Of a DNA stretch of 64,000 nt, positions 29,801 to 44,910 are shown one piece after another. The notes under the pieces were generated by a model that had not been told where the DNA came from, did not search any database, and saw nothing but the letters and a program-made list of their open reading frames with translations. The stretch comes from Mytilus trossulus (taxonomy: Eukaryota > Mollusca > Bivalvia > Mytilida > Mytilidae), in NCBI RefSeq assembly GCF_036588685.1, contig NC_086378.1, forward strand, positions 17,275,578 through 17,339,577, given 5' to 3'. Position 1 is the stretch's first letter, and each line of letters starts with the position of its first letter. The translations under genes were made by a program, and so were the position numbers.

Positions 29801-32800
29801 TCTCAAGATATTTTTGTTTACAAAAAAATGAATATTTTCACTACTTTGATTGGATGCCGTCAAGTGAGGAGACCACAATTTTGACATCTGATTGGACCCA
29901 TGTGTGAAGGAAATCCCCAACCTGTGTATGCAACTACTTACTTGTGTAGTATACTAGCCTAGAATTTACATTCAATTATTTTTTTAGTCCACATGATGCA
30001 ATTATATACCTCAATGCTTTACTATAACAAAATTTCTGCGTGGGACACATGTTCTGGTACACCAAAACTGGTACCTGCGTTAAGGTGGCAGAAACCAGTT
30101 ATTTTACAATAAATCTTTAGAATTTCATGGATTTATGATTTTATTTTCTTGAAAATTCCTTCAAGCTTATATACAAATAAAATGTATGGTTTCAAGGAAC
30201 CAAGATGTGTGCGTGCTTATGTAAATATATAGAAAACCTTTAAATGTGGGTGTCTGTCCTGCATGGAGATTTAAAAATTTATAAATGCATTGTAAATAAG
30301 GCAAAAAATGTGATGCTCTGATACCAATCTATTGCTCACCTGCAGAATCCTGCTAAAAGCCGACAAGAATTTTAGGCAAAATTCAAGAGATAAAGGATAT
30401 TTAGTGAATTAGAGCATTGTCCGAACCTATCCTTACCATCAAAATCTCAAGATATTTTTGTTTACAAAAAAATGAATATTTTCACTACTTTGATTGGATG
30501 CCGTCAAGTGAGGAGACCACAATTTTGACATCTGATTGGACCCATGTGTGAAGGAAATCCCCAACCTGTGTATGCAACTACTTACTTGTGTAGTATACTA
30601 GCCTAGAATTTACATTCAATTATTTTTTTAGTCCACATGATGCAATTATATACCTCAATGCTTTACTATAACAAAATTTCTGCGTGGGACACATGTTCTG
30701 GTACACCAAAACTGGTACCTGCGTTAAGGTGGCAGAAACCAGTTATTTTACAATAAATCTTTAGAATTTCATGGATTTATGATTTTATTTTCTTGAAAAT
30801 TCCTTCAAGCTTATATACAAATAAAATGTATGGTTTCAAGGAACCAAGATGTGTGCGTGCTTATGTAAATATATAGAAAACCTTTAAATGTGGGTGTCTG
30901 TCCTGCATGGAGATTTAAAAATTTATAAATGCATTGTAAATAAGGCAAAAAATGTGATGCTCTGATACCAATCTATTGCTCACCTGCAGAATCCTGCTAA
31001 AAGCCGACAAGAATTTTAGGCAAAATTCAAGAGATAAAGGATATTTAGTGAATTAGAGCATTGTCCGAACCTATCCTTACCATCAAAATCTCAAGATATT
31101 TTTGTTTACAAAAAAATGAATATTTTCACTACTTTGATTGGATGCCGTCAAGTGAGGAGACCACAATTTTGACATCTGATTGGACCCATGTGTGAAGGAA
31201 ATCCCCAACCTGTGTATGCAACTACTTACTTGTGTAGTATACTAGCCTAGAATTTACATTCAATTATTTTTTTAGTCCACATGATGCAATTATATACCTC
31301 AATGCTTTACTATAACAAAATTTCTGCGTGGGACACATGTTCTGGTACACCAAAACTGGTACCTGCGTTAAGGTGGCAGAAACCAGTTATTTTACAATAA
31401 ATCTTTAGAATTTCATGGATTTATGATTTTATTTTCTTGAAAATTCCTTCAAGCTTATATACAAATAAAATGTATGGTTTCAAGGAACCAAGATGTGTAC
31501 GTGCTTATGTAAATATATAGAAAACCTTTAAATGTGGGTGTCTGTCCTGCATGGAGATTTAAAAATTTATAAATGCATTGTAAATAAGGCAAAAAATGTG
31601 ATGCTCTGATACCAATCTATTGCTCACCTGCAGAATCCTGCTAAAAGCCGACAAGAATTTTAGGCAAAATTCAAGAGATAAAGGATATTTAGTGAATTAG
31701 AGCATTGTCCGAACCTATCCTTACCATCAAAATCTCAAGATATTTTTGTTTACAAAAAAATGAATATTTTCACTACTTTGATTGGATGCCGTCAAGTGAG
31801 GAGACCACAATTTTGACATCTGATTGGACCCATGTGTGAAGGAAATCCCCAACCTGTGTATGCAACTACTTACTTGTGTAGTATACTAGCCTAGAATTTA
31901 CATTCAATTATTTTTTTAGTCCACATGATGCAATTATATACCTCAATGCTTTACTATAACAAAATTTCTGCGTGGGACACATGTTCTGGTACACCAAAAC
32001 TGGTACCTGCGTTAAGGTGGCAGAAACCAGTTATTTTACAATAAATCTTTAGAATTTCATGGATTTATGATTTTATTTTCTTGAAAATTCCTTCAAGCTT
32101 ATATACAAATAAAATGTATGGTTTCAAGGAACCAAGATGTGTGCGTGCTTATGTAAATATATAGAAAACCTTTAAATGTGGGTGTCTGTCCTGCATGGAG
32201 ATTTAAAAATTTATAAATGCATTGTAAATAAGGCAAAAAATGTGATGCTCTGATACCAATCTATTGCTCACCTGCAGAATCCTGCTAAAAGCCGACAAGA
32301 ATTTTAGGCAAAATTCAAGAGATAAAGGATATTTAGTGAATTAGAGCATTGTCCGAACCTATCCTTACCATCAAAATCTCAAGATATTTTTGTTTACAAA
32401 AAAATGAATATTTTCACTACTTTGATTGGATGCCGTCAAGTGAGGAGACCACAATTTTGACATCTGATTGGACCCATGTGTGAAGGAAATCCCCAACCTG
32501 TGTATGCAACTACTTACTTGTGTAGTATACTAGCCTAGAATTTACATTCAATTATTTTTTTAGTCCACATGATGCAATTATATACCTCAATGCTTTACTA
32601 TAACAAAATTTCTGCGTGGGACACATGTTCTGGTACACCAAAACTGGTACCTGCGTTAAGGTGGCAGAAACCAGTTATTTTACAATAAATCTTTAGAATT
32701 TCATGGATTTATGATTTTATTTTCTTGAAAATTCCTTCAAGCTTATATACAAATAAAATGTATGGTTTCAAGGAACCAAGATGTGTACGTGCTTATGTAA

Positions 32801-35800
32801 ATATATAGAAAACCTTTAAATGTGGGTGTCTGTCCTGCATGGAGATTTAAAAATTTATAAATGCATTGTAAATAAGGCAAAAAATGTGATGCTCTGATAC
32901 CAATCTATTGCTCACCTGCAGAATCCTGCTAAAAGCCGACAAGAATTTTAGGCAAAATTCAAGAGATAAAGGATATTTAGTGAATTAGAGCATTGTCCGA
33001 ACCTATCCTTACCATCAAAATCTCAAGATATTTTTGTTTACAAAAAAATGAATATTTTCACTACTTTGATTGGATGCCGTCAAGTGAGGAGACCACAATT
33101 TTGACATCTGATTGGACCCATGTGTGAAGGAAATCCCCAACCTGTGTATGCAACTACTTACTTGTGTAGTATACTAGCCTAGAATTTACATTCAATTATT
33201 TTTTTAGTCCACATGATGCAATTATATACCTCAATGCTTTACTATAACAAAATTTCTGCGTGGGACACATGTTCTGGTACACCAAAACTGGTACCTGCGT
33301 TAAGGTGGCAGAAACCAGTTATTTTACAATAAATCTTTAGAATTTCATGGATTTATGATTTTATTTTCTTGAAAATTCCTTCAAGCTTATATACAAATAA
33401 AATGTATGGTTTCAAGGAACCAAGATGTGTGCGTGCTTATGTAAATATATAGAAAACCTTTAAATGTGGGTGTCTGTCCTGCATGGAGATTTAAAAATTT
33501 ATAAATGCATTGTAAATAAGGCAAAAAATGTGATGCTCTGATACCAATCTATTGCTCACCTGCAGAATCCTGCTAAAAGCCGACAAGAATTTTAGGCAAA
33601 ATTCAAGAGATAAAGGATATTTAGTGAATTAGAGCATTGTCCGAACCTATCCTTACCATCAAAATCTCAAGATATTTTTGTTTACAAAAAAATGAATATT
33701 TTCACTACTTTGATTGGATGCCGTCAAGTGAGGAGACCACAATTTTGACATCTGATTGGACCCATGTGTGAAGGAAATCCCCAACCTGTGTATGCAACTA
33801 CTTACTTGTGTAGTATACTAGCCTAGAATTTACATTCAATTATTTTTTTAGTCCACATGATGCAATTATATACCTCAATGCTTTACTATAACAAAATTTC
33901 TGCGTGGGACACATGTTCTGGTACACCAAAACTGGTACCTGCGTTAAGGTGGCAGAAACCAGTTATTTTACAATAAATCTTTAGAATTTCATGGATTTAT
34001 GATTTTATTTTCTTGAAAATTCCTTCAAGCTTATATACAAATAAAATGTATGGTTTCAAGGAACCAAGATGTGTACGTGCTTATGTAAATATATAGAAAA
34101 CCTTTAAATGTGGGTGTCTGTCCTGCATGGAGATTTAAAAATTTATAAATGCATTGTAAATAAGGCAAAAAATGTGATGCTCTGATACCAATCTATTGCT
34201 CACCTGCAGAATCCTGCTAAAAGCCGACAAGAATTTTAGGCAAAATTCAAGAGATAAAGGATATTTAGTGAATTAGAGCATTGTCCGAACCTATCCTTAC
34301 CATCAAAATCTCAAGATATTTTTGTTTACAAAAAAATGAATATTTTCACTACTTTGATTGGATGCCGTCAAGTGAGGAGACCACAATTTTGACATCTGAT
34401 TGGACCCATGTGTGAAGGAAATCCCCAACCTGTGTATGCAACTACTTACTTGTGTAGTATACTAGCCTAGAATTTACATTCAATTATTTTTTTAGTCCAC
34501 ATGATGCAATTATATACCTCAATGCTTTACTATAACAAAATTTCTGCGTGGGACACATGTTCTGGTACACCAAAACTGGTACCTGCGTTAAGGTGGCAGA
34601 AACCAGTTATTTTACAATAAATCTTTAGAATTTCATGGATTTATGATTTTATTTTCTTGAAAATTCCTTCAAGCTTATATACAAATAAAATGTATGGTTT
34701 CAAGGAACCAAGATGTGTGCGTGCTTATGTAAATATATAGAAAACCTTTAAATGTGGGTGTCTGTCCTGCATGGAGATTTAAAAATTTATAAATGCATTG
34801 TAAATAAGGCAAAAAATGTGATGCTCTGATACCAATCTATTGCTCACCTGCAGAATCCTGCTAAAAGCCGACAAGAATTTTAGGCAAAATTCAAGAGATA
34901 AAGGATATTTAGTGAATTAGAGCATTGTCCGAACCTATCCTTACCATCAAAATCTCAAGATATTTTTGTTTACAAAAAAATGAATATTTTCACTACTTTG
35001 ATTGGATGCCGTCAAGTGAGGAGACCACAATTTTGACATCTGATTGGACCCATGTGTGAAGGAAATCCCCAACCTGTGTATGCAACTACTTACTTGTGTA
35101 GTATACTAGCCTAGAATTTACATTCAATTATTTTTTTAGTCCACATGATGCAATTATATACCTCAATGCTTTACTATAACAAAATTTCTGCGTGGGACAC
35201 ATGTTCTGGTACACCAAAACTGGTACCTGCGTTAAGGTGGCAGAAACCAGTTATTTTACAATAAATCTTTAGAATTTCATGGATTTATGATTTTATTTTC
35301 TTGAAAATTCCTTCAAGCTTATATACAAATAAAATGTATGGTTTCAAGGAACCAAGATGTGTGCGTGCTTATGTAAATATATAGAAAACCTTTAAATGTG
35401 GGTGTCTGTCCTGCATGGAGATTTAAAAATTTATAAATGCATTGTAAATAAGGCAAAAAATGTGATGCTCTGATACCAATCTATTGCTCACCTGCAGAAT
35501 CCTGCTAAAAGCCGACAAGAATTTTAGGCAAAATTCAAGAGATAAAGGATATTTAGTGAATTAGAGCATTGTCCGAACCTATCCTTACCATCAAAATCTC
35601 AAGATATTTTTGTTTACAAAAAAATGAATATTTTCACTACTTTGATTGGATGCCGTCAAGTGAGGAGACCACAATTTTGACATCTGATTGGACCCATGTG
35701 TGAAGGAAATCCCCAACCTGTGTATGCAACTACTTACTTGTGTAGTATACTAGCCTAGAATTTACATTCAATTATTTTTTTAGTCCACATGATGCAATTA

Positions 35801-38800
35801 TATACCTCAATGCTTTACTATAACAAAATTTCTGCGTGGGACACATGTTCTGGTACACCAAAACTGGTACCTGCGTTAAGGTGGCAGAAACCAGTTATTT
35901 TACAATAAATCTTTAGAATTTCATGGATTTATGATTTTATTTTCTTGAAAATTCCTTCAAGCTTATATACAAATAAAATGTATGGTTTCAAGGAACCAAG
36001 ATGTGTACGTGCTTATGTAAATATATAGAAAACCTTTAAATGTGGGTGTCTGTCCTGCATGGAGATTTAAAAATTTATAAATGCATTGTAAATAAGGCAA
36101 AAAATGTGATGCTCTGATACCAATCTATTGCTCACCTGCAGAATCCTGCTAAAAGCCGACAAGAATTTTAGGCAAAATTCAAGAGATAAAGGATATTTAG
36201 TGAATTAGAGCATTGTCCGAACCTATCCTTACCATCAAAATCTCAAGATATTTTTGTTTACAAAAAAATGAATATTTTCACTACTTTGATTGGATGCCGT
36301 CAAGTGAGGAGACCACAATTTTGACATCTGATTGGACCCATGTGTGAAGGAAATCCCCAACCTGTGTATGCAACTACTTACTTGTGTAGTATACTAGCCT
36401 AGAATTTACATTCAATTATTTTTTTAGTCCACATGATGCAATTATATACCTCAATGCTTTACTATAACAAAATTTCTGCGTGGGACACATGTTCTGGTAC
36501 ACCAAAACTGGTACCTGCGTTAAGGTGGCAGAAACCAGTTATTTTACAATAAATCTTTAGAATTTCATGGATTTATGATTTTATTTTCTTGAAAATTCCT
36601 TCAAGCTTATATACAAATAAAATGTATGGTTTCAAGGAACCAAGATGTGTGCGTGCTTATGTAAATATATAGAAAACCTTTAAATGTGGGTGTCTGTCCT
36701 GCATGGAGATTTAAAAATTTATAAATGCATTGTAAATAAGGCAAAAAATGTGATGCTCTGATACCAATCTATTGCTCACCTGCAGAATCCTGCTAAAAGC
36801 CGACAAGAATTTTAGGCAAAATTCAAGAGATAAAGGATATTTAGTGAATTAGAGCATTGTCCGAACCTATCCTTACCATCAAAATCTCAAGATATTTTTG
36901 TTTACAAAAAAATGAATATTTTCACTACTTTGATTGGATGCCGTCAAGTGAGGAGACCACAATTTTGACATCTGATTGGACCCATGTGTGAAGGAAATCC
37001 CCAACCTGTGTATGCAACTACTTACTTGTGTAGTATACTAGCCTAGAATTTACATTCAATTATTTTTTTAGTCCACATGATGCAATTATATACCTCAATG
37101 CTTTACTATAACAAAATTTCTGCGTGGGACACATGTTCTGGTACACCAAAACTGGTACCTGCGTTAAGGTGGCAGAAACCAGTTATTTTACAATAAATCT
37201 TTAGAATTTCATGGATTTATGATTTTATTTTCTTGAAAATTCCTTCAAGCTTATATACAAATAAAATGTATGGTTTCAAGGAACCAAGATGTGTGCGTGC
37301 TTATGTAAATATATAGAAAACCTTTAAATGTGGGTGTCTGTCCTGCATGGAGATTTAAAAATTTATAAATGCATTGTAAATAAGGCAAAAAATGTGATGC
37401 TCTGATACCAATCTATTGCTCACCTGCAGAATCCTGCTAAAAGCCGACAAGAATTTTAGGCAAAATTCAAGAGATAAAGGATATTTAGTGAATTAGAGCA
37501 TTGTCCGAACCTATCCTTACCATCAAAATCTCAAGATATTTTTGTTTACAAAAAAATGAATATTTTCACTACTTTGATTGGATGCCGTCAAGTGAGGAGA
37601 CCACAATTTTGACATCTGATTGGACCCATGTGTGAAGGAAATCCCCAACCTGTGTATGCAACTACTTACTTGTGTAGTATACTAGCCTAGAATTTACATT
37701 CAATTATTTTTTTAGTCCACATGATGCAATTATATACCTCAATGCTTTACTATAACAAAATTTCTGCGTGGGACACATGTTCTGGTACACCAAAACTGGT
37801 ACCTGCGTTAAGGTGGCAGAAACCAGTTATTTTACAATAAATCTTTAGAATTTCATGGATTTATGATTTTATTTTCTTGAAAATTCCTTCAAGCTTATAT
37901 ACAAATAAAATGTATGGTTTCAAGGAACCAAGATGTGTGCGTGCTTATGTAAATATATAGAAAACCTTTAAATGTGGGTGTCTGTCCTGCATGGAGATTT
38001 AAAAATTTATAAATGCATTGTAAATAAGGCAAAAAATGTGATGCTCTGATACCAATCTATTGCTCACCTGCAGAATCCTGCTAAAAGCCGACAAGAATTT
38101 TAGGCAAAATTCAAGAGATAAAGGATATTTAGTGAATTAGAGCATTGTCCGAACCTATCCTTACCATCAAAATCTCAAGATATTTTTGTTTACAAAAAAA
38201 TGAATATTTTCACTACTTTGATTGGATGCCGTCAAGTGAGGAGACCACAATTTTGACATCTGATTGGACCCATGTGTGAAGGAAATCCCCAACCTGTGTA
38301 TGCAACTACTTACTTGTGTAGTATACTAGCCTAGAATTTACATTCAATTATTTTTTTAGTCCACATGATGCAATTATATACCTCAATGCTTTACTATAAC
38401 AAAATTTCTGCGTGGGACACATGTTCTGGTACACCAAAACTGGTACCTGCGTTAAGGTGGCAGAAACCAGTTATTTTACAATAAATCTTTAGAATTTCAT
38501 GGATTTATGATTTTATTTTCTTGAAAATTCCTTCAAGCTTATATACAAATAAAATGTATGGTTTCAAGGAACCAAGATGTGTGCGTGCTTATGTAAATAT
38601 ATAGAAAACCTTTAAATGTGGGTGTCTGTCCTGCATGGAGATTTAAAAATTTATAAATGCATTGTAAATAAGGCAAAAAATGTGATGCTCTGATACCAAT
38701 CTATTGCTCACCTGCAGAATCCTGCTAAAAGCCGACAAGAATTTTAGGCAAAATTCAAGAGATAAAGGATATTTAGTGAATTAGAGCATTGTCCGAACCT

Positions 38801-41800
38801 ATCCTTACCATCAAAATCTCAAGATATTTTTGTTTACAAAAAAATGAATATTTTCACTACTTTGATTGGATGCCGTCAAGTGAGGAGACCACAATTTTGA
38901 CATCTGATTGGACCCATGTGTGAAGGAAATCCCCAACCTGTGTATGCAACTACTTACTTGTGTAGTATACTAGCCTAGAATTTACATTCAATTATTTTTT
39001 TAGTCCACATGATGCAATTATATACCTCAATGCTTTACTATAACAAAATTTCTGCGTGGGACACATGTTCTGGTACACCAAAACTGGTACCTGCGTTAAG
39101 GTGGCAGAAACCAGTTATTTTACAATAAATCTTTAGAATTTCATGGATTTATGATTTTATTTTCTTGAAAATTCCTTCAAGCTTATATACAAATAAAATG
39201 TATGGTTTCAAGGAACCAAGATGTGTGCGTGCTTATGTAAATATATAGAAAACCTTTAAATGTGGGTGTCTGTCCTGCATGGAGATTTAAAAATTTATAA
39301 ATGCATTGTAAATAAGGCAAAAAATGTGATGCTCTGATACCAATCTATTGCTCACCTGCAGAATCCTGCTAAAAGCCGACAAGAATTTTAGGCAAAATTC
39401 AAGAGATAAAGGATATTTAGTGAATTAGAGCATTGTCCGAACCTATCCTTACCATCAAAATCTCAAGATATTTTTGTTTACAAAAAAATGAATATTTTCA
39501 CTACTTTGATTGGATGCCGTCAAGTGAGGAGACCACAATTTTGACATCTGATTGGACCCATGTGTGAAGGAAATCCCCAACCTGTGTATGCAACTACTTA
39601 CTTGTGTAGTATACTAGCCTAGAATTTACATTCAATTATTTTTTTAGTCCACATGATGCAATTATATACCTCAATGCTTTACTATAACAAAATTTCTGCG
39701 TGGGACACATGTTCTGGTACACCAAAACTGGTACCTGCGTTAAGGTGGCAGAAACCAGTTATTTTACAATAAATCTTTAGAATTTCATGGATTTATGATT
39801 TTATTTTCTTGAAAATTCCTTCAAGCTTATATACAAATAAAATGTATGGTTTCAAGGAACCAAGATGTGTGCGTGCTTATGTAAATATATAGAAAACCTT
39901 TAAATGTGGGTGTCTGTCCTGCATGGAGATTTAAAAATTTATAAATGCATTGTAAATAAGGCAAAAAATGTGATGCTCTGATACCAATCTATTGCTCACC
40001 TGCAGAATCCTGCTAAAAGCCGACAAGAATTTTAGGCAAAATTCAAGAGATAAAGGATATTTAGTGAATTAGAGCATTGTCCGAACCTATCCTTACCATC
40101 AAAATCTCAAGATATTTTTGTTTACAAAAAAATGAATATTTTCACTACTTTGATTGGATGCCGTCAAGTGAGGAGACCACAATTTTGACATCTGATTGGA
40201 CCCATGTGTGAAGGAAATCCCCAACCTGTGTATGCAACTACTTACTTGTGTAGTATACTAGCCTAGAATTTACATTCAATTATTTTTTTAGTCCACATGA
40301 TGCAATTATATACCTCAATGCTTTACTATAACAAAATTTCTGCGTGGGACACATGTTCTGGTACACCAAAACTGGTACCTGCGTTAAGGTGGCAGAAACC
40401 AGTTATTTTACAATAAATCTTTAGAATTTCATGGATTTATGATTTTATTTTCTTGAAAATTCCTTCAAGCTTATATACAAATAAAATGTATGGTTTCAAG
40501 GAACCAAGATGTGTGCGTGCTTATGTAAATATATAGAAAACCTTTAAATGTGGGTGTCTGTCCTGCATGGAGATTTAAAAATTTATAAATGCATTGTAAA
40601 TAAGGCAAAAAATGTGATGCTCTGATACCAATCTATTGCTCACCTGCAGAATCCTGCTAAAAGCCGACAAGAATTTTAGGCAAAATTCAAGAGATAAAGG
40701 ATATTTAGTGAATTAGAGCATTGTCCGAACCTATCCTTACCATCAAAATCTCAAGATATTTTTGTTTACAAAAAAATGAATATTTTCACTACTTTGATTG
40801 GATGCCGTCAAGTGAGGAGACCACAATTTTGACATCTGATTGGACCCATGTGTGAAGGAAATCCCCAACCTGTGTATGCAACTACTTACTTGTGTAGTAT
40901 ACTAGCCTAGAATTTACATTCAATTATTTTTTTAGTCCACATGATGCAATTATATACCTCAATGCTTTACTATAACAAAATTTCTGCGTGGGACACATGT
41001 TCTGGTACACCAAAACTGGTACCTGCGTTAAGGTGGCAGAAACCAGTTATTTTACAATAAATCTTTAGAATTTCATGGATTTATGATTTTATTTTCTTGA
41101 AAATTCCTTCAAGCTTATATACAAATAAAATGTATGGTTTCAAGGAACCAAGATGTGTGCGTGCTTATGTAAATATATAGAAAACCTTTAAATGTGGGTG
41201 TCTGTCCTGCATGGAGATTTAAAAATTTATAAATGCATTGTAAATAAGGCAAAAAATGTGATGCTCTGATACCAATCTATTGCTCACCTGCAGAATCCTG
41301 CTAAAAGCCGACAAGAATTTTAGGCAAAATTCAAGAGATAAAGGATATTTAGTGAATTAGAGCATTGTCCGAACCTATCCTTACCATCAAAATCTCAAGA
41401 TATTTTTGTTTACAAAAAAATGAATATTTTCACTACTTTGATTGGATGCCGTCAAGTGAGGAGACCACAATTTTGACATCTGATTGGACCCATGTGTGAA
41501 GGAAATCCCCAACCTGTGTATGCAACTACTTACTTGTGTAGTATACTAGCCTAGAATTTACATTCAATTATTTTTTTAGTCCACATGATGCAATTATATA
41601 CCTCAATGCTTTACTATAACAAAATTTCTGCGTGGGACACATGTTCTGGTACACCAAAACTGGTACCTGCGTTAAGGTGGCAGAAACCAGTTATTTTACA
41701 ATAAATCTTTAGAATTTCATGGATTTATGATTTTATTTTCTTGAAAATTCCTTCAAGCTTATATACAAATAAAATGTATGGTTTCAAGGAACCAAGATGT

Positions 41801-44414
41801 GTGCGTGCTTATGTAAATATATAGAAAACCTTTAAATGTGGGTGTCTGTCCTGCATGGAGATTTAAAAATTTATAAATGCATTGTAAATAAGGCAAAAAA
41901 TGTGATGCTCTGATACCAATCTATTGCTCACCTGCAGAATCCTGCTAAAAGCCGACAAGAATTTTAGGCAAAATTCAAGAGATAAAGGATATTTAGTGAA
42001 TTAGAGCATTGTCCGAACCTATCCTTACCATCAAAATCTCAAGATATTTTTGTTTACAAAAAAATGAATATTTTCACTACTTTGATTGGATGCCGTCAAG
42101 TGAGGAGACCACAATTTTGACATCTGATTGGACCCATGTGTGAAGGAAATCCCCAACCTGTGTATGCAACTACTTACTTGTGTAGTATACTAGCCTAGAA
42201 TTTACATTCAATTATTTTTTTAGTCCACATGATGCAATTATATACCTCAATGCTTTACTATAACAAAATTTCTGCGTGGGACACATGTTCTGGTACACCA
42301 AAACTGGTACCTGCGTTAAGGTGGCAGAAACCAGTTATTTTACAATAAATCTTTAGAATTTCATGGATTTATGATTTTATTTTCTTGAAAATTCCTTCAA
42401 GCTTATATACAAATAAAATGTATGGTTTCAAGGAACCAAGATGTGTGCGTGCTTATGTAAATATATAGAAAACCTTTAAATGTGGGTGTCTGTCCTGCAT
42501 GGAGATTTAAAAATTTATAAATGCATTGTAAATAAGGCAAAAAATGTGATGCTCTGATACCAATCTATTGCTCACCTGCAGAATCCTGCTAAAAGCCGAC
42601 AAGAATTTTAGGCAAAATTCAAGAGATAAAGGATATTTAGTGAATTAGAGCATTGTCCGAACCTATCCTTACCATCAAAATCTCAAGATATTTTTGTTTA
42701 CAAAAAAATGAATATTTTCACTACTTTGATTGGATGCCGTCAAGTGAGGAGACCACAATTTTGACATCTGATTGGACCCATGTGTGAAGGAAATCCCCAA
42801 CCTGTGTATGCAACTACTTACTTGTGTAGTATACTAGCCTAGAATTTACATTCAATTATTTTTTTAGTCCACATGATGCAATTATATACCTCAATGCTTT
42901 ACTATAACAAAATTTCTGCGTGGGACACATGTTCTGGTACACCAAAACTGGTACCTGCGTTAAGGTGGCAGAAACCAGTTATTTTACAATAAATCTTTAG
43001 AATTTCATGGATTTATGATTTTATTTTCTTGAAAATTCCTTCAAGCTTATATACAAATAAAATGTATGGTTTCAAGGAACCAAGATGTGTGCGTGCTTAT
43101 GTAAATATATAGAAAACCTTTAAATGTGGGTGTCTGTCCTGCATGGAGATTTAAAAATTTATAAATGCATTGTAAATAAGGCAAAAAATGTGATGCTCTG
43201 ATACCAATCTATTGCTCACCTGCAGAATCCTGCTAAAAGCCGACAAGAATTTTAGGCAAAATTCAAGAGATAAAGGATATTTAGTGAATTAGAGCATTGT
43301 CCGAACCTATCCTTACCATCAAAATCTCAAGATATTTTTGTTTACAAAAAAATGAATATTTTCACTACTTTGATTGGATGCCGTCAAGTGAGGAGACCAC
43401 AATTTTGACATCTGATTGGACCCATGTGTGAAGGAAATCCCCAACCTGTGTATGCAACTACTTACTTGTGTAGTATACTAGCCTAGAATTTACATTCAAT
43501 TATTTTTTTAGTCCACATGATGCAATTATATACCTCAATGCTTTACTATAACAAAATTTCTGCGTGGGACACATGTTCTGGTACACCAAAACTGGTACCT
43601 GCGTTAAGGTGGCAGAAACCAGTTATTTTACAATAAATCTTTAGAATTTCATGGATTTATGATTTTATTTTCTTGAAAATTCCTTCAAGCTTATATACAA
43701 ATAAAATGTATGGTTTCAAGGAACCAAGATGTGTGCGTGCTTATGTAAATATATAGAAAACCTTTAAATGTGGGTGTCTGTCCTGCATGGAGATTTAAAA
43801 ATTTATAAATGCATTGTAAATAAGGCAAAAAATGTGATGCTCTGATACCAATCTATTGCTCACCTGCAGAATCCTGCTAAAAGCCGACAAGAATTTTAGG
43901 CAAAATTCAAGAGATAAAGGATATTTAGTGAATTAGAGCATTGTCCGAACCTATCCTTACCATCAAAATCTCAAGATATTTTTGTTTACAAAAAAATGAA
44001 TATTTTCACTACTTTGATTGGATGCCGTCAAGTGAGGAGACCACAATTTTGACATCTGATTGGACCCATGTGTGAAGGAAATCCCCAACCTGTGTATGCA
44101 ACTACTTACTTGTGTAGTATACTAGCCTAGAATTTACATTCAATTATTTTTTTAGTCCACATGATGCAATTATATACCTCAATGCTTTACTATAACAAAA
44201 TTTCTGCGTGGGACACATGTTCTGGTACACCAAAACTGGTACCTGCGTTAAGGTGGCAGAAACCAGTTATTTTACAATAAATCTTTAGAATTTCATGGAT
44301 TTATGATTTTATTTTCTTGAAAATTCCTTCAAGCTTATATACAAATAAAATGTATGGTTTCAAGGAACCAAGATGTGTGCGTGCTTATGTAAATATATAG
44401 AAAACCTTTAAATG
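26864..44414 (+). repeat. Megasatellite array B, 644-bp unit, at least 27 copies
   Basis: B repeats without interruption at exactly 644-bp spacing. Copies begin at 26864, 27508, 28152 and so on to 44252, giving 27 complete copies plus 163 bp before the run of Ns. Every junction has the short form CTGCG-TTAA-GGTGGCAG. The array begins at the same TTAA in A where B sits elsewhere, so it is an expanded insertion nested in the twentieth A unit. Variation is very low. The first copy has CCCTGC where others have CACTAC near 27263. A G-to-A change in GATGTGTGCG occurs in copies 8, 10, 12 and 15. No long reading frame is present in any frame. The right end is hidden by the gap, so the true size is unknown. 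Confidence 0.97.
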
Positions 44415-44514
44415 NNNNNNNNNNNNNNNNNNNNNNNNNNNNNNNNNNNNNNNNNNNNNNNNNNNNNNNNNNNNNNNNNNNNNNNNNNNNNNNNNNNNNN
44501 NNNNNNNNNNNNNN
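44415..44514. other. Assembly gap (100 Ns)
   Basis: Exactly 100 Ns separate array B from array C. A round 100 is usually a placeholder for a gap of unknown length. B is cut 163 bp into a copy on the left, and C starts mid-array on the right. Neither the true distance nor the adjacency of the two arrays is shown by the sequence. Confidence 0.99.
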
Positions 44515-44910
44515 AATTTTTTCCCCGCTGTTATAAATAAATTCAGTATTGACTAAATTTTAACCAAGGCCTTGGTATGGTAATACACAACAAAATTGAC
44601 ATTCTAGAGCTTTAAAATAGCTTTAACTTGTAAAAGTTGTCTACTGTTAAGGTTAATATAGGTTTTTAAACAAGGAAAGACAGGCTTAGAAGGTATAGTT
44701 TTAGAAAATTGACTAAAAAAGGAGAAAATGCACTTTGACATGGCATGTTTCATAAAATCACTTTTTGTTGCATTTCAGTGTCAACTGCTAACCTTCATAA
44801 AATATTTATTTCTGAACCGATTTTCAAAACAGGCGAAAATGCTCGTTTTAACTAGAAGAAAACAGAAATCCATTTAAAGTGGAATTGGGAAAAAAAATGT
44901 TAATCCTTAA

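Noticed and set aside
26864-44414. B as a firm piggyBac family member
   Set aside because: The TTAA flanks fit, but the tips start GGTGGC/GGTAGC rather than the usual CCY and no transposase is visible, so only 'TTAA-type MITE' is claimed.
1-44414. Arrays A and B as a functional centromere
   Set aside because: Large homogeneous satellites are compatible with pericentromeric DNA, but nothing in the sequence shows kinetochore association.
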